Source: Maricaulis parjimensis
GTDB lineage: Bacteria > Pseudomonadota > Alphaproteobacteria > Caulobacterales > Maricaulaceae
Assembly (NCBI RefSeq): GCF_016817355.1
Contig: NZ_JADOTT010000003.1
Location: 62,001-126,000 of the forward strand
Direction of reading: 5' to 3'
DNA length: 64,000 nucleotides
Both the position numbers and the translations under genes were made by a program. A model generated the notes under the pieces. That model did not search any database. It worked only from the letters and a program-made list of their open reading frames with translations, and had not been told where the DNA came from. Position 1 is the first letter of the stretch. Every line of letters starts with the position of its first letter. Shown here piece after piece: positions 9,898 through 18,028 of the stretch.

Positions 9898-11676
9898 ATG
9901 GATGAAAACACGATTCTTGGAATTGCTATTTCCGAACTAGTCAAGTCGGCGGCGAAAACGGGATTCGACGCGATCAGCTCTCAGGTAAAGCGTGGACTGA
10001 ATTTTGGATTATCGGACTACCAAGACTACATAGATGGGCTATTTCAGCGTACACAAAAAATTCGCATTCTGGCGGCCCCAGACCAGCCGCGAAGCGTGTC
10101 CGATCTATATCAAAATGCGCGTCTGATTTCGAGCGCGCAAGAATACAACGACGATATTGTTATTGATCGTTTCATTGCAGGAGAAAGCTGCCTGATCCGC
10201 GGTGTTGCTGGCTCAGGAAAGTCCATGTTGGTGAAGTATGCTCTTCATCGAATACTAACTCAGCATAAAGACCGGTTTCCAATATTCATAGAATTGCGTA
10301 GCTATAACGATAAAGATATTCAGTTCAAGAATCATATAATAAATACGATTTCTGAGCAAATGAATAATAATGGAATTACATGGTCTCAGTTAATCAAGAT
10401 AAAGCCGCTTCTATTTCTAGATGGGTTCGATGAGCTAAATGGCGATAAGCGGCCGAAGGTGATTGAATTTTTAGATTCAGCATTGGTGGCACCGCAAAAT
10501 GTATCTGTATTCCTAACGAGTAGAGATACAAATGAAATTCAAGGTGTCGATGAGGTTCATGCATACAAACTTTCTCCATTTTCCCTCGAGGAGGTGACGT
10601 CACTGGTATCTAAAATATCTATATACTTGGAAAATGCATGCAATTTTATTAATGATTTGCCGGGTATGTACGAGAAACACAAAACTTTCTTATCCAATCC
10701 ATTGCTTGTAAACATGATGCTCATTTCATATGAAGAAAAGATGGATTTCCCGCTCAAAATTGAAGCATTTTATGATCAAGCCTTTGATGCATTATTTGAG
10801 AGGCATGATTTAAGAAAAAAGGGATATAAACGTCAGCGTTACACTTCATTTGATATTGTTGACATGTCCATCTTTTTTGAAATCTTTTGTGCCAAGAGTT
10901 ATTTCGACGGGCTCAGGGATTTCAATGTTGGACAGCTTCGTGACTGTGTTGAGTTTGTTAATAGTAAGCGTGATGACCTTAAGCAAAGGGCTAATGGGAT
11001 AGACGCCGTTGTTAAGGATTTAACTGAATCGACTTGCCTGATGCAGTATGATTCGGGGCGTTACTATTTTTCTCATAGGTCGTTCCAAGAGTATTTCTGT
11101 TCAAAATTCTTATCGAAGTTGGATAAGGATAAGTTATTATCTTCATGTGTATATTTGGAGGCTAAGTACTGGAGCGATCGAGTATTGGATCACGCTTTAC
11201 AGATTGATAGGGTCTCATTAGAGAAGTACTATATAATTCCTCGAATTGAAAAGCTACTCAAGGGAATTGAGGGTGCCCGACGCCCATGGCTCAAGGCACT
11301 GTTTGATGCTTACGGAACCATTGTTATCCATCAGGGGCATTCGGTAGGGCTTCGAGGTGGTGAATATTTAAATTTCATCAGGCTATTGAGTAATAATTAT
11401 TCAAATGTTCCGTTTTTCGACGATCTGTTTGATGCGGTGGTTGATGCTAGAGGGTCGTTGCCTGCTCTGAACGAAAGTCTTCCGCCTAGACTTAAACAAG
11501 GAAGTGGTGATAAAGGGGTGACGGTTATAAAATTTGCCCATTACAATGAAGAAATACTTGTTAGTTTGGGTGTTGATTCAATCGGGAACCAATTGTTGAA
11601 CCGATTAAAAATATTGAGAGATGAATTGATTTCTAATGTTGCCAAAATGGACATCAAAATTGATGATCTGTTTTAA
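9898..11676 (+). CDS. NACHT-domain STAND NTPase, probable anti-phage defence protein
   Basis: A 592-aa protein. A short helical N-terminal region (1-85) precedes a NACHT NTPase: Walker A GVAGSGKS at 102-109, Walker B with the NACHT-type acidic pair in 'LLFLDGFDEL' at 171-180, and sensor 'FLTSRD' at 205-210. The winged-helix end of the module shows 'FSHRSFQEYF' at 391-400, a hallmark of bacterial NACHT proteins. A C-terminal domain of about 180 aa follows, without visible leucine-rich or TPR repeats. A weak ribosome binding site (CAGGGG) precedes the ATG. AT-rich codons set it apart from every other gene in the window, indicating horizontal transfer. Known bacterial NACHT proteins act as single-gene phage sensors. 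No separate effector domain (nuclease, TIR, protease) was recognised, so the N- or C-terminal region would have to carry it. Confidence 0.88.
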   Translation: MDENTILGIAISELVKSAAKTGFDAISSQVKRGLNFGLSDYQDYIDGLFQRTQKIRILAAPDQPRSVSDLYQNARLISSAQEYNDDIVIDRFIAGESCLIRGVAGSGKSMLVKYALHRILTQHKDRFPIFIELRSYNDKDIQFKNHIINTISEQMNNNGITWSQLIKIKPLLFLDGFDELNGDKRPKVIEFLDSALVAPQNVSVFLTSRDTNEIQGVDEVHAYKLSPFSLEEVTSLVSKISIYLENACNFINDLPGMYEKHKTFLSNPLLVNMMLISYEEKMDFPLKIEAFYDQAFDALFERHDLRKKGYKRQRYTSFDIVDMSIFFEIFCAKSYFDGLRDFNVGQLRDCVEFVNSKRDDLKQRANGIDAVVKDLTESTCLMQYDSGRYYFSHRSFQEYFCSKFLSKLDKDKLLSSCVYLEAKYWSDRVLDHALQIDRVSLEKYYIIPRIEKLLKGIEGARRPWLKALFDAYGTIVIHQGHSVGLRGGEYLNFIRLLSNNYSNVPFFDDLFDAVVDARGSLPALNESLPPRLKQGSGDKGVTVIKFAHYNEEILVSLGVDSIGNQLLNRLKILRDELISNVAKMDIKIDDLF

Positions 11677-11695
11677 TCAAGGCGTTGATTTTTCC
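11675..11695 (+). terminator. Weak hairpin at NACHT stop codon
   Basis: AATCAA-GGCG-TTGATT forms a 6-bp stem followed by TTT, overlapping the TAA stop. It lies between convergent genes. The stem is short and AT-rich, so termination there is only possible. Confidence 0.3.
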
Positions 11696-11700
11696 GCCGG

Positions 11701-12984
11701 CTAGATCCGCGCGGCAGAGAAGGCCTGCGTATCAATAGCCGGTGTCTCATCACTCATCAGCGAAGCGAGGACGTCGCCGGACCCCATGGCCTGGGTCCAG
11801 CCGAGATGGCCGTGACCGGTCACCAGCCAGAGACCCTTTGCCCGTGTTTCGCCGATGAAGGGGCGTCCATCCGCCGACATGGGACGGAAGCCGCACCAGG
11901 CCTTCTCTTCTCCCGACAGCAGCGTGTCGGCGATTTGCGGATAGATCGAGCGCAGGAGATTGCGCAGATTGTCGACGCGGTCTTCGCGCAGCGTCCGGTC
12001 GAGCCCGGTGAATTCTGCTGTCCCGGCAATGCGCAGCCGGTCGCCCATCGGCGTGGCAATCGTGTGCAAGGCCTCATCCACGACGGGCAGGCCCGGACGT
12101 TCATTGAGGCCCGACATGTCCAGGGTGAGGGAATAGCCTTTTACCGGACGCACCGGCAGGTGCAGGCCGAGCGGGGCGAGGAGTTTCCAGCTGGCATGGC
12201 CGGTCGCCAGCACAACGGCCTCCACTTCGATCTCTTCATCATCCGTGCGTACGCCGATAATATGGCCGGCCCGGTCGATCAGTTCGTGAACGCGCGTCTG
12301 CCATTCGAACTTCACGCCAGCCGCTTCGGCACGCTTGGCCAGTTCGCGGGTGAAAGCGCGCGCATCGCCGGACTCATCCAGCGGGTAGAAGACAGAGCCG
12401 GCGATCTGGTCACGCACGGCTTCCAGCATGGGTTCGCGGGCCAGGGTCTGCTCGACGTCCAGAATTTCTGATGCCAGCCCCATGTCGGCGAGCGTCTTGT
12501 TGATCCCGTCCCGCACGGCTTCCGGCGGCGCCTCGCGGCAAATTTTCAACGTGCCGCGGCTGAGATTGTCATAGTCCAGCTTCTCTGCCTCGCGCACGGC
12601 CTGGGTGAGTTTCAGGGAGTGATGGGAGAGGGCGAAATTGGCCTGGCAGGCGGCTTCATAGGGTTTGCGACGGGAATTCCACAGGAAGCGCAGCCCCCAG
12701 GGCGTCAGACCGGGCACGGCTTTCAGCCGCAGCTTCATCGGCGAGTGCGGGTCGGCGAGCGATGAGAGAAGCTGCCAGTGCACGCCGGGTGCATTCCAGG
12801 GTTCCGGTTCGGACGGGGTCAGGGCCCCGGCATTGGCGAAACTGGTTTCCTCGGCCGGTCCGTCATGCGCATCGAACACGGTCACACGGTGACCGCGCTG
12901 GCGCAAAGCCCAGGCGGAGGCGATTCCGGCCAGGCCGGCGCCAATGATCAGGATTTCCTTTGCAGGCAAGGCAGCCTCCGGCAA
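11701..12984 (-). CDS. dadA: FAD-dependent D-amino acid dehydrogenase (DadA family)
   Basis: A 427-aa flavoprotein that should deaminate D-amino acids (D-alanine in the best-known members) to 2-oxo acids, passing electrons to the respiratory chain. The Rossmann FAD motif GAGLAG is at 15-20 and is followed by the acidic end of the second strand ('VFDAHDGPAEETSFANAG', including the ETSxANAG motif typical of DadA). The C-terminal 'TGHGHLGWTQAMGSG' is the second FAD contact. Length fits DadA (about 430). No alanine racemase gene is adjacent, so catabolic linkage is not visible. In a cell wall context it may recycle D-Ala released from peptidoglycan. Confidence 0.88.
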   Translation of the reverse strand: MPEAALPAKEILIIGAGLAGIASAWALRQRGHRVTVFDAHDGPAEETSFANAGALTPSEPEPWNAPGVHWQLLSSLADPHSPMKLRLKAVPGLTPWGLRFLWNSRRKPYEAACQANFALSHHSLKLTQAVREAEKLDYDNLSRGTLKICREAPPEAVRDGINKTLADMGLASEILDVEQTLAREPMLEAVRDQIAGSVFYPLDESGDARAFTRELAKRAEAAGVKFEWQTRVHELIDRAGHIIGVRTDDEEIEVEAVVLATGHASWKLLAPLGLHLPVRPVKGYSLTLDMSGLNERPGLPVVDEALHTIATPMGDRLRIAGTAEFTGLDRTLREDRVDNLRNLLRSIYPQIADTLLSGEEKAWCGFRPMSADGRPFIGETRAKGLWLVTGHGHLGWTQAMGSGDVLASLMSDETPAIDTQAFSAARI

Positions 12985-13066
12985 GCGAGATACACGGGCT
13001 GGTTTGAACTTCGTGACAATACGGATAAAAGCAAGCCGTTAGTGCGCTTCACCCGATCCGGATGTC

Positions 13067-14008
13067 ATGGATTCTCTGGTTGCCCAGCTTAAGGCGCTTG
13101 CCGAGCCGACCCGCTTGCGTATCACCGCCCTTCTGTCGCGGGGAGAGCTGACGGTCTCCGAACTGGTCCAGATCCTGGGGCAGAGCCAGCCGCGTGTGTC
13201 GCGCCATCTCAAACTCCTGACCGAAGCCGGACTGGCGGAACGCCTGCCGGAAGGCGCCTATGTCTTCTACCGGCTGACCGAGGCTGGAGGCGGGCGTCGC
13301 CTGGCCCAGATGGCCAATGATCTCCTGCCCGAGGAAGATCCGGTGATGACCCGGGACTTCTCGCGCCTGGAAGCCATCAAACAGTCGCGTGCCGATGCCG
13401 CCCAGGCCTATTTCGAGAGTGTGGCGGAAGACTGGGACCGGATCCGCTCCTTCCATCTGGCCGACCATGAGGTCGAGGCCGCGATGCGCAAGCTGGCCGG
13501 TGACGGCCCGTTTGATCTGATGATCGATGTCGGTGTCGGTACGGGCCGCGTGCTGGAGGTTTTCTCCGACCGTCTCAAGCGCGGGATCGGCGTCGACATC
13601 AACCATTCCATGCTGAACATGGCGCGCCTGAACCTGGAAAAGGCGGGCTTGCGCCATTGCTCCGTGCGCCATGCCGATGTCGGGGCGCTGCCCTTTGACA
13701 CGTCGGCGGCCGATCTGGTGACGGTTCACCAGGTACTCCACTATCTGGAAGATCCCGGCCTTGCCGTGGAGGAATGCGCCCGTGTGCTCAAGCCCGGCGG
13801 CAATCTCCTGATCGTGGATTTCGCCCCGCACCAGCTGGAGACCCTGCGCGAGGATCACTACCACCGCCGGCTCGGTTTCTCAGACGAGGAAATGCGCAGC
13901 TGGATCGAAAGTGCGGGTCTGAAACTGAGCGAACAAGTCGCGCTTCACCCGGAAGAGCCGGGTGGCCAGCTCACCATGAAAATCTGGGTCGCGGCCAAGC
14001 CTGCATAA
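13067..14008 (+). CDS. ArsR-family HTH fused to SAM-dependent methyltransferase
   Basis: A 313-aa two-domain protein. Residues 1-90 are an ArsR-type winged helix ('LAEPTRLRITALLSRGELTVSE', then 'QSQPRVSRHLKLL'). Residues about 110-310 are a class I methyltransferase with SAM motif I 'DVGVGTG' at 154-160, an acidic strand end ('GVDIN') and motif IV-like 'ADLVTVHQVLHYL'. No metal-binding Cys pair is seen in the regulator half, so metal sensing is unlikely. In several alphaproteobacteria such fusions lie beside metF and methionine genes; here no metF is adjacent. It is divergent from dadA, with an 82-bp gap. The simplest role is a SAM-responsive regulator, which is an inference. Confidence 0.85.
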   Translation: MDSLVAQLKALAEPTRLRITALLSRGELTVSELVQILGQSQPRVSRHLKLLTEAGLAERLPEGAYVFYRLTEAGGGRRLAQMANDLLPEEDPVMTRDFSRLEAIKQSRADAAQAYFESVAEDWDRIRSFHLADHEVEAAMRKLAGDGPFDLMIDVGVGTGRVLEVFSDRLKRGIGVDINHSMLNMARLNLEKAGLRHCSVRHADVGALPFDTSAADLVTVHQVLHYLEDPGLAVEECARVLKPGGNLLIVDFAPHQLETLREDHYHRRLGFSDEEMRSWIESAGLKLSEQVALHPEEPGGQLTMKIWVAAKPA

Positions 14009-14072
14009 TTTCACAGCTAGGCGGCCGGCCTTTTCAGGCTAGACTGCTCCTCGGTTTTTTGTGGGGGCAAGT

Positions 14073-14696
14073 ATGAAAGCCGTGTTGAATCTGGTGAGTC
14101 TCGCCGCGCTGGGGGCGCTGGGCGCAGGCATTTATTTCACCCAAGGTCAGGAGCCGGCCGGACCGGCACCGGATGTCACGCCGGATCCGGTCGTGATGGA
14201 AGACAGCGTGGACGAGGGGGCTGTGGCCGACGAAGGCGTTGATGCGCCGGAGGTCGATGCCGAGGCTGAACCTCAAGCAGCCCGCTATACGGTCGATGGC
14301 ACACAGCCGGGCTATTTCGTTCCGAACGTGGATATCCGCTTCGGCAATTATCTGCTGACCAGCATCATGGTCGAGCCGGCCTATAACGGGTTCGAGGAAC
14401 GCGTGATGCTGTCGCTGGAAGATACCAGCCAGGTCGCCGGCTCGAACGAGTATGGCGATTACTATCAGGGCTATCCTTTCCAGGTGGATGACTGGTCGGT
14501 CACGCCGGAGGGTGTGATGATTTCGGCCAGCCATGCCGAGCTGGGCATGCTCAGCTTCACCGCCAGCTATGATCCGGCCGGTTATGCGGCCTGGACGTCG
14601 GGCGAGGATGCCGTCGGCGAACTCCTGATCGCGGACGTTTCCCTGAATGATGTGACCCGTGAAGGCGTTAGTCTGGCCTTCTGGGTGGGTGACTGA
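14073..14696 (+). CDS. Exported or membrane-anchored protein of unknown function
   Basis: A 207-aa protein. I chose the ATG at 14073 because GGGGGCAAG lies just before it; a GTG at 14061 is in frame but lies within that ribosome binding site. Residues 1-20 form a signal peptide or anchor ('LVSLAALGALGAGIYF'). Residues 25-75 are a low-complexity acidic linker rich in Asp, Glu, Pro and Ala. The rest is a beta-rich domain with many aromatic residues ('YGDYYQGYPFQVDDW'). No family was recognised. It stands between the regulator and the rim operon. Confidence 0.65.
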   Translation: MKAVLNLVSLAALGALGAGIYFTQGQEPAGPAPDVTPDPVVMEDSVDEGAVADEGVDAPEVDAEAEPQAARYTVDGTQPGYFVPNVDIRFGNYLLTSIMVEPAYNGFEERVMLSLEDTSQVAGSNEYGDYYQGYPFQVDDWSVTPEGVMISASHAELGMLSFTASYDPAGYAAWTSGEDAVGELLIADVSLNDVTREGVSLAFWVGD

Positions 14697-14808
14697 GGCT
14701 TCACCGCTGGCACGCGCCCGGCGCATGGGCCAGTGAAGGCTTTGACTTTCCCGCTTGCTTTTGCGGAAATCCCGGTGAATGTGCGCGCGCTGAACACCGG
14801 GAGTTCCC

Positions 14809-15291
14809 TTGAGCACGAGCCGAAAGAAATCTTCCAGCAAGAGCGAACGCCGCGGCGGCGCGCCGTCCATCATTGTGGGCTGGCGTGAATGGGTTGGTTT
14901 GCCCGATCTCGGGGATTTCCGGGTCAAGGCGAAGATCGACACGGGCGCGCGGACCTCGGCGATCCATGCCTGGAAGATCCAGCCGTTCGAAAAGGATGGT
15001 GAGCCCTGGGTGCGCTTCGAGCTGCATCCGAACCAGGATGACAATCTCACCCGTATCCCCTGCGAGATGCCGGTTCTGGAGAGCCGCGAGATCCGCAGTT
15101 CAAACGGCCAGGTCCAGACGCGCTATGTCGTCTCGACCCGGTTGCGCATCGGTCCGCATGTCTGGCCGATCGAACTGACACTGACGCGCCGGGATGAAAT
15201 GGGATTCCGGATGCTGATCGGGCGCACAGCCCTGCGGCCCAATGCGCTGGTTGACCCGGCGCGCTCCTTTCTGTGCCCCGCAACCCTTTAG
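14809..15291 (+). CDS. RimB-like retropepsin-fold protease (ATP-dependent zinc protease family)
   Basis: A 160-aa protein with a TTG start; GGGAG lies six bases upstream and 'STSRKK' follows. The core shows 'AKIDTGARTSAIHA' with the aspartic-protease-like DTGA at 44-47, and 'MLIGRTAL' near the end, the flap and strand pattern of the retropepsin-like family annotated as ATP-dependent zinc protease. A basic N-terminal tail (1-18) may contact RNA or ribosomes. In Pseudomonas, RimB of this family works with RimK in modifying ribosomal protein S6. The next gene here is rimK, which supports that role. A gap of 59 bp separates them, so they are probably in one operon. Confidence 0.85.
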   Translation: MSTSRKKSSSKSERRGGAPSIIVGWREWVGLPDLGDFRVKAKIDTGARTSAIHAWKIQPFEKDGEPWVRFELHPNQDDNLTRIPCEMPVLESREIRSSNGQVQTRYVVSTRLRIGPHVWPIELTLTRRDEMGFRMLIGRTALRPNALVDPARSFLCPATL

Positions 15292-15350
15292 TTCACCCGG
15301 TTTCATTGCTATCCAACCCCCCATAGCTGTCCGGACAGGCGGAGAATGAT

Positions 15351-16256
15351 ATGCGACTGATAATGCTGGCCCGTAACGCCAATCTGTACTCCCACAAGCG
15401 ATTGGTGGAGGCCGCAGAGGCGCGGGGTCACGAGATCGATATCTACGATACGCTCAAGCTTTACATGGACATCACCTCCCACAAGCCGGAGCTGCGCTAT
15501 CAAGGGCGGGCTCTGCCGAAAGTGGATGCCGTCATCCCGCGGATCGGCGCCTCGATCACCAGTTACGGCATGGCCGTGGTGCGCCAGTTCGAGATGATGG
15601 GCGTGTGGGCGGCCAATGAAAGCGTCGCCATCGGTCGTTCTCGCGACAAGCTGCGCTCTTTGCAGCTCCTGTCCCGTGCCGGTCTCGGCCTGCCCGTGAC
15701 AGCCTTTGCCCATGACACCAGCATGACCGATGACGTGCTCGACATTGTCGGTGGCGAGCCGGTGGTGATCAAACTGCTGGAAGGTACGCAGGGCGTCGGC
15801 GTCGTGCTGGCGGAAACCCGCCGTTCGGCCAAGTCCGTGATCGAGGCCTTCCGCGGCGCCAAGGTGGACATCCTGGTCCAGGAATTCATCAAGGAAGCCG
15901 GCGGTGCGGACATCCGGACCATTGTGGTCGGCGGCAAGGTCGTGGCGGCCATGAAGCGCCAGGGTGCCGAGGGCGATTTCCGCTCCAACCTCCATCGCGG
16001 CGGTACGGCCGGCAAGATCAAGCTGACCCCGGAGGAGCGCTCCACCGCGGTGCGGGCGGCCAAGGTGATGGGGCTGAATGTCGCCGGTGTCGACATGCTG
16101 CGCTCCAATCATGGACCGGTGATCATGGAGGTGAATTCCTCTCCCGGCCTGGAAGGCATCGAGAATGCCACGGGCGTGGATGTCGCCGCGCAGATCATTG
16201 ACTTCATCGAGAAGAATGCCGTGCCGGGCAAGACCAAGACGCGCGGCAAGGGATGA
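15351..16256 (+). CDS. rimK: Ribosomal protein S6--L-glutamate ligase RimK
   Basis: A 301-aa ATP-grasp ligase that adds glutamates to the C-terminus of ribosomal protein S6. The N-terminal domain begins '[18 protein letters not shown]', the canonical RimK start. The ATP-grasp fold follows, with '[18 protein letters not shown]', '[17 protein letters not shown]' and the Mg-binding '[15 protein letters not shown]'. Length equals the E. coli protein (300 aa). The ATG overlaps nothing upstream, but the stop overlaps the start of the next gene by four bases (ATGA), so the two are translationally coupled. Confidence 0.95.
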   Translation: MRLIMLARNANLYSHKRLVEAAEARGHEIDIYDTLKLYMDITSHKPELRYQGRALPKVDAVIPRIGASITSYGMAVVRQFEMMGVWAANESVAIGRSRDKLRSLQLLSRAGLGLPVTAFAHDTSMTDDVLDIVGGEPVVIKLLEGTQGVGVVLAETRRSAKSVIEAFRGAKVDILVQEFIKEAGGADIRTIVVGGKVVAAMKRQGAEGDFRSNLHRGGTAGKIKLTPEERSTAVRAAKVMGLNVAGVDMLRSNHGPVIMEVNSSPGLEGIENATGVDVAAQIIDFIEKNAVPGKTKTRGKG

Positions 16257-17290
16257 GCCGCGAGCCCTTCGAGATTGCCGGCCGAAAGGTCGCAGCCGGC
16301 ACACGGGCCGTCGTCGAAATCCCGGTCTCCGTTCTTTCTGACCAGACGCCGATGTCGCTGTCGGTCCATGTCATTCATGGCCGCCGGCCCGGCCCGACCG
16401 TCTTTGTCTCCGCCTGTATCCATGGCGACGAGATCATCGGTGTCGAGATCATCCGCCGCCTGATCCGGACGCCGCAATTGCGCTCGATTGCCGGCACGCT
16501 GATCTGCATTCCGGTGGTCAACACCTACGGCTTCATCTCGCATTCGCGCTATCTGCCCGACCGCCGTGACCTCAACCGCTCCTTCCCGGGCGCGGCGAGC
16601 GGATCCCTCGCGGCCCGTCTGGCCGATATCTTCATGACGGAAGTCGTGGAGCGCTGTGATGCGGGGATCGATCTCCACTCTGCCGCCCAGAACCGCACCA
16701 ATCTGCCGCAGATCCGGGTTGATACCGGCGTGCCGGAAGCCTTCGAACTGGCGCGAGAATTTGCCAGCCCGGTCGTCGTGCATTCCAGCCTGCGGGATGG
16801 TTCCCTGCGCGGGGCCGCCCAGGCCCGGGGCAAGCCGGTGATCGTCTATGAAAGCGGAGAAGCGCTGCGCTTTGACGAGACCGCCCTGCGGCTCGGCGTG
16901 AAGGGCGTGCTGCGCGTCCTGCGCAAGCTGGACATGATCCGCGCCGACAAGGGGCTCAAGTCGAAACTCGTCTCGGAACTGTCCAAGAAGAGCACTTGGC
17001 TGCGGGCGCCGGCCGGCGGCGTTCTGCGCATGCACCGCTCGATCGGCCAGCATGTCGAGAAGGGGGAGCTGATCGGCGTGCTCAGTGATCCGCTGGGCGA
17101 GCATGACGAGGAAATTCTCTCGCCGGTTCCCGGCCTGATCATCGGCCGGACCATGCTGCCCATCGTCAATGAAGGCGATGCGATCTGCCATGTCGCGGAG
17201 ATCGTGAAACGCCGCAATGACGAACCCATGGCCCAGCTGGACGACATGCTGGGCAGTGATCCGCTTTTCGATGAAGACGAGATCATCTAG
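16253..17290 (+). CDS. Succinylglutamate desuccinylase/aspartoacylase (M14-like) family protein
   Basis: A 345-aa zinc hydrolase. Zn ligands are visible as 'CIHGDE' (His57, Glu60) and 'IDLHSAA' (His141). '[12 protein letters not shown]' (about 196-206) holds the probable catalytic Glu, and RDLNRSFPG is the substrate arginine/asparagine loop of this family. The last 80 residues form a barrel-sandwich domain of the lipoyl/biotinyl type ('[11 protein letters not shown]', then '[10 protein letters not shown]'). Family members hydrolyse N-acyl amino acids or peptide-like bonds. Because it overlaps rimK by ATGA and follows a RimB-like protease, a role in trimming or removing the glutamate tail on S6 is a reasonable guess, but this is not established. 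Confidence 0.88.
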   Translation: MSREPFEIAGRKVAAGTRAVVEIPVSVLSDQTPMSLSVHVIHGRRPGPTVFVSACIHGDEIIGVEIIRRLIRTPQLRSIAGTLICIPVVNTYGFISHSRYLPDRRDLNRSFPGAASGSLAARLADIFMTEVVERCDAGIDLHSAAQNRTNLPQIRVDTGVPEAFELAREFASPVVVHSSLRDGSLRGAAQARGKPVIVYESGEALRFDETALRLGVKGVLRVLRKLDMIRADKGLKSKLVSELSKKSTWLRAPAGGVLRMHRSIGQHVEKGELIGVLSDPLGEHDEEILSPVPGLIIGRTMLPIVNEGDAICHVAEIVKRRNDEPMAQLDDMLGSDPLFDEDEII

Positions 17291-17294
17291 GAGG

Positions 17295-17327
17295 CAAACC
17301 TGCCCCTCTTCGGGAAGGGCAGGTTGC
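17295..17327. terminator. Hairpin between convergent genes
   Basis: AACCTGCCC (17297-17305) and GGGCAGGTT (17317-17325) pair perfectly over nine bases around an 11-base loop. It sits in the 46-bp gap between the convergent rim operon and fasciclin gene. No T run follows on either strand, so it is a probable but not typical bidirectional terminator. Confidence 0.55.
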
Positions 17328-17336
17328 GCATTCGGC

Positions 17337-17873
17337 TCAGCTGGTCGGGATGATGACCCGGTCCACAATGTGGATGATGCCGTTGGCCGTACGGATATCG
17401 GCCTGGATCACTTCGGCATTGCCAACGCGGACGCCATCCGTGGCATCGATCAGGACCGTTGAACCCTCGACAGTCTCAACAGACTGGATCGATCCTGCCA
17501 GTTGGTCCGAGGTCACGGCGCCAGCGACCACATGATAGGTCAGCAGATCGACGAGTTCGTGGCGGTTGGCCGGTTCCAGCAGGCGCTCGACCTCGCCGTG
17601 CGGCAGGTTGGCAAAGGCCGAGTCCACCGGGGCGAACACCGTGAAGGGACCATCGCCTTTGAGGGTATCGACCAGGCCGGCTGCCTGGACAGCGGCGACC
17701 AGTGTGTTGAACTGGCCGGCGGCCACGGCGGTGTCGACAATGTCGGCTTGCGCCATGGCGTGACCGCCGCCGTGATGATCCATCTTGGACTTGACCGGTT
17801 CCGGCTGGTCGCTGGCCAGGGCCGGAGCGGAAATGAGGGCGGCAGACAGAACTGCCAGGGAAATGAGACGCAT
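17337..17873 (-). CDS. Fasciclin (FAS1) domain protein, secreted
   Basis: A 178-aa exported protein. The signal peptide (about 1-20, ending 'PALAS') is followed by a His/Gly-rich short segment ('[12 protein letters not shown]') and a single FAS1 domain (about 42-178). The domain's signatures are '[15 protein letters not shown]' (H1 box) and the final '[13 protein letters not shown]' (H2 box). Such proteins mediate adhesion or bind partner proteins at the cell surface; the ligand cannot be told. The His-rich stretch could bind metal, which is speculation. It is transcribed alone. Confidence 0.92.
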   Translation of the reverse strand: MRLISLAVLSAALISAPALASDQPEPVKSKMDHHGGGHAMAQADIVDTAVAAGQFNTLVAAVQAAGLVDTLKGDGPFTVFAPVDSAFANLPHGEVERLLEPANRHELVDLLTYHVVAGAVTSDQLAGSIQSVETVEGSTVLIDATDGVRVGNAEVIQADIRTANGIIHIVDRVIIPTS

Positions 17874-18028
17874 CGGGTACTCCCTTGTGCTTCATGGAGT
17901 GCCGGCGGTGGCCGCCGCCCGGCAACATTCGGTGGTCTCATGCATGGACATGACTGGGTACGGGCCTGTTGCCGGGCCGGATCAAACCTGTCCGATGATT
18001 AATGTGCGGCGCTTTGCGCGGACCGGTC

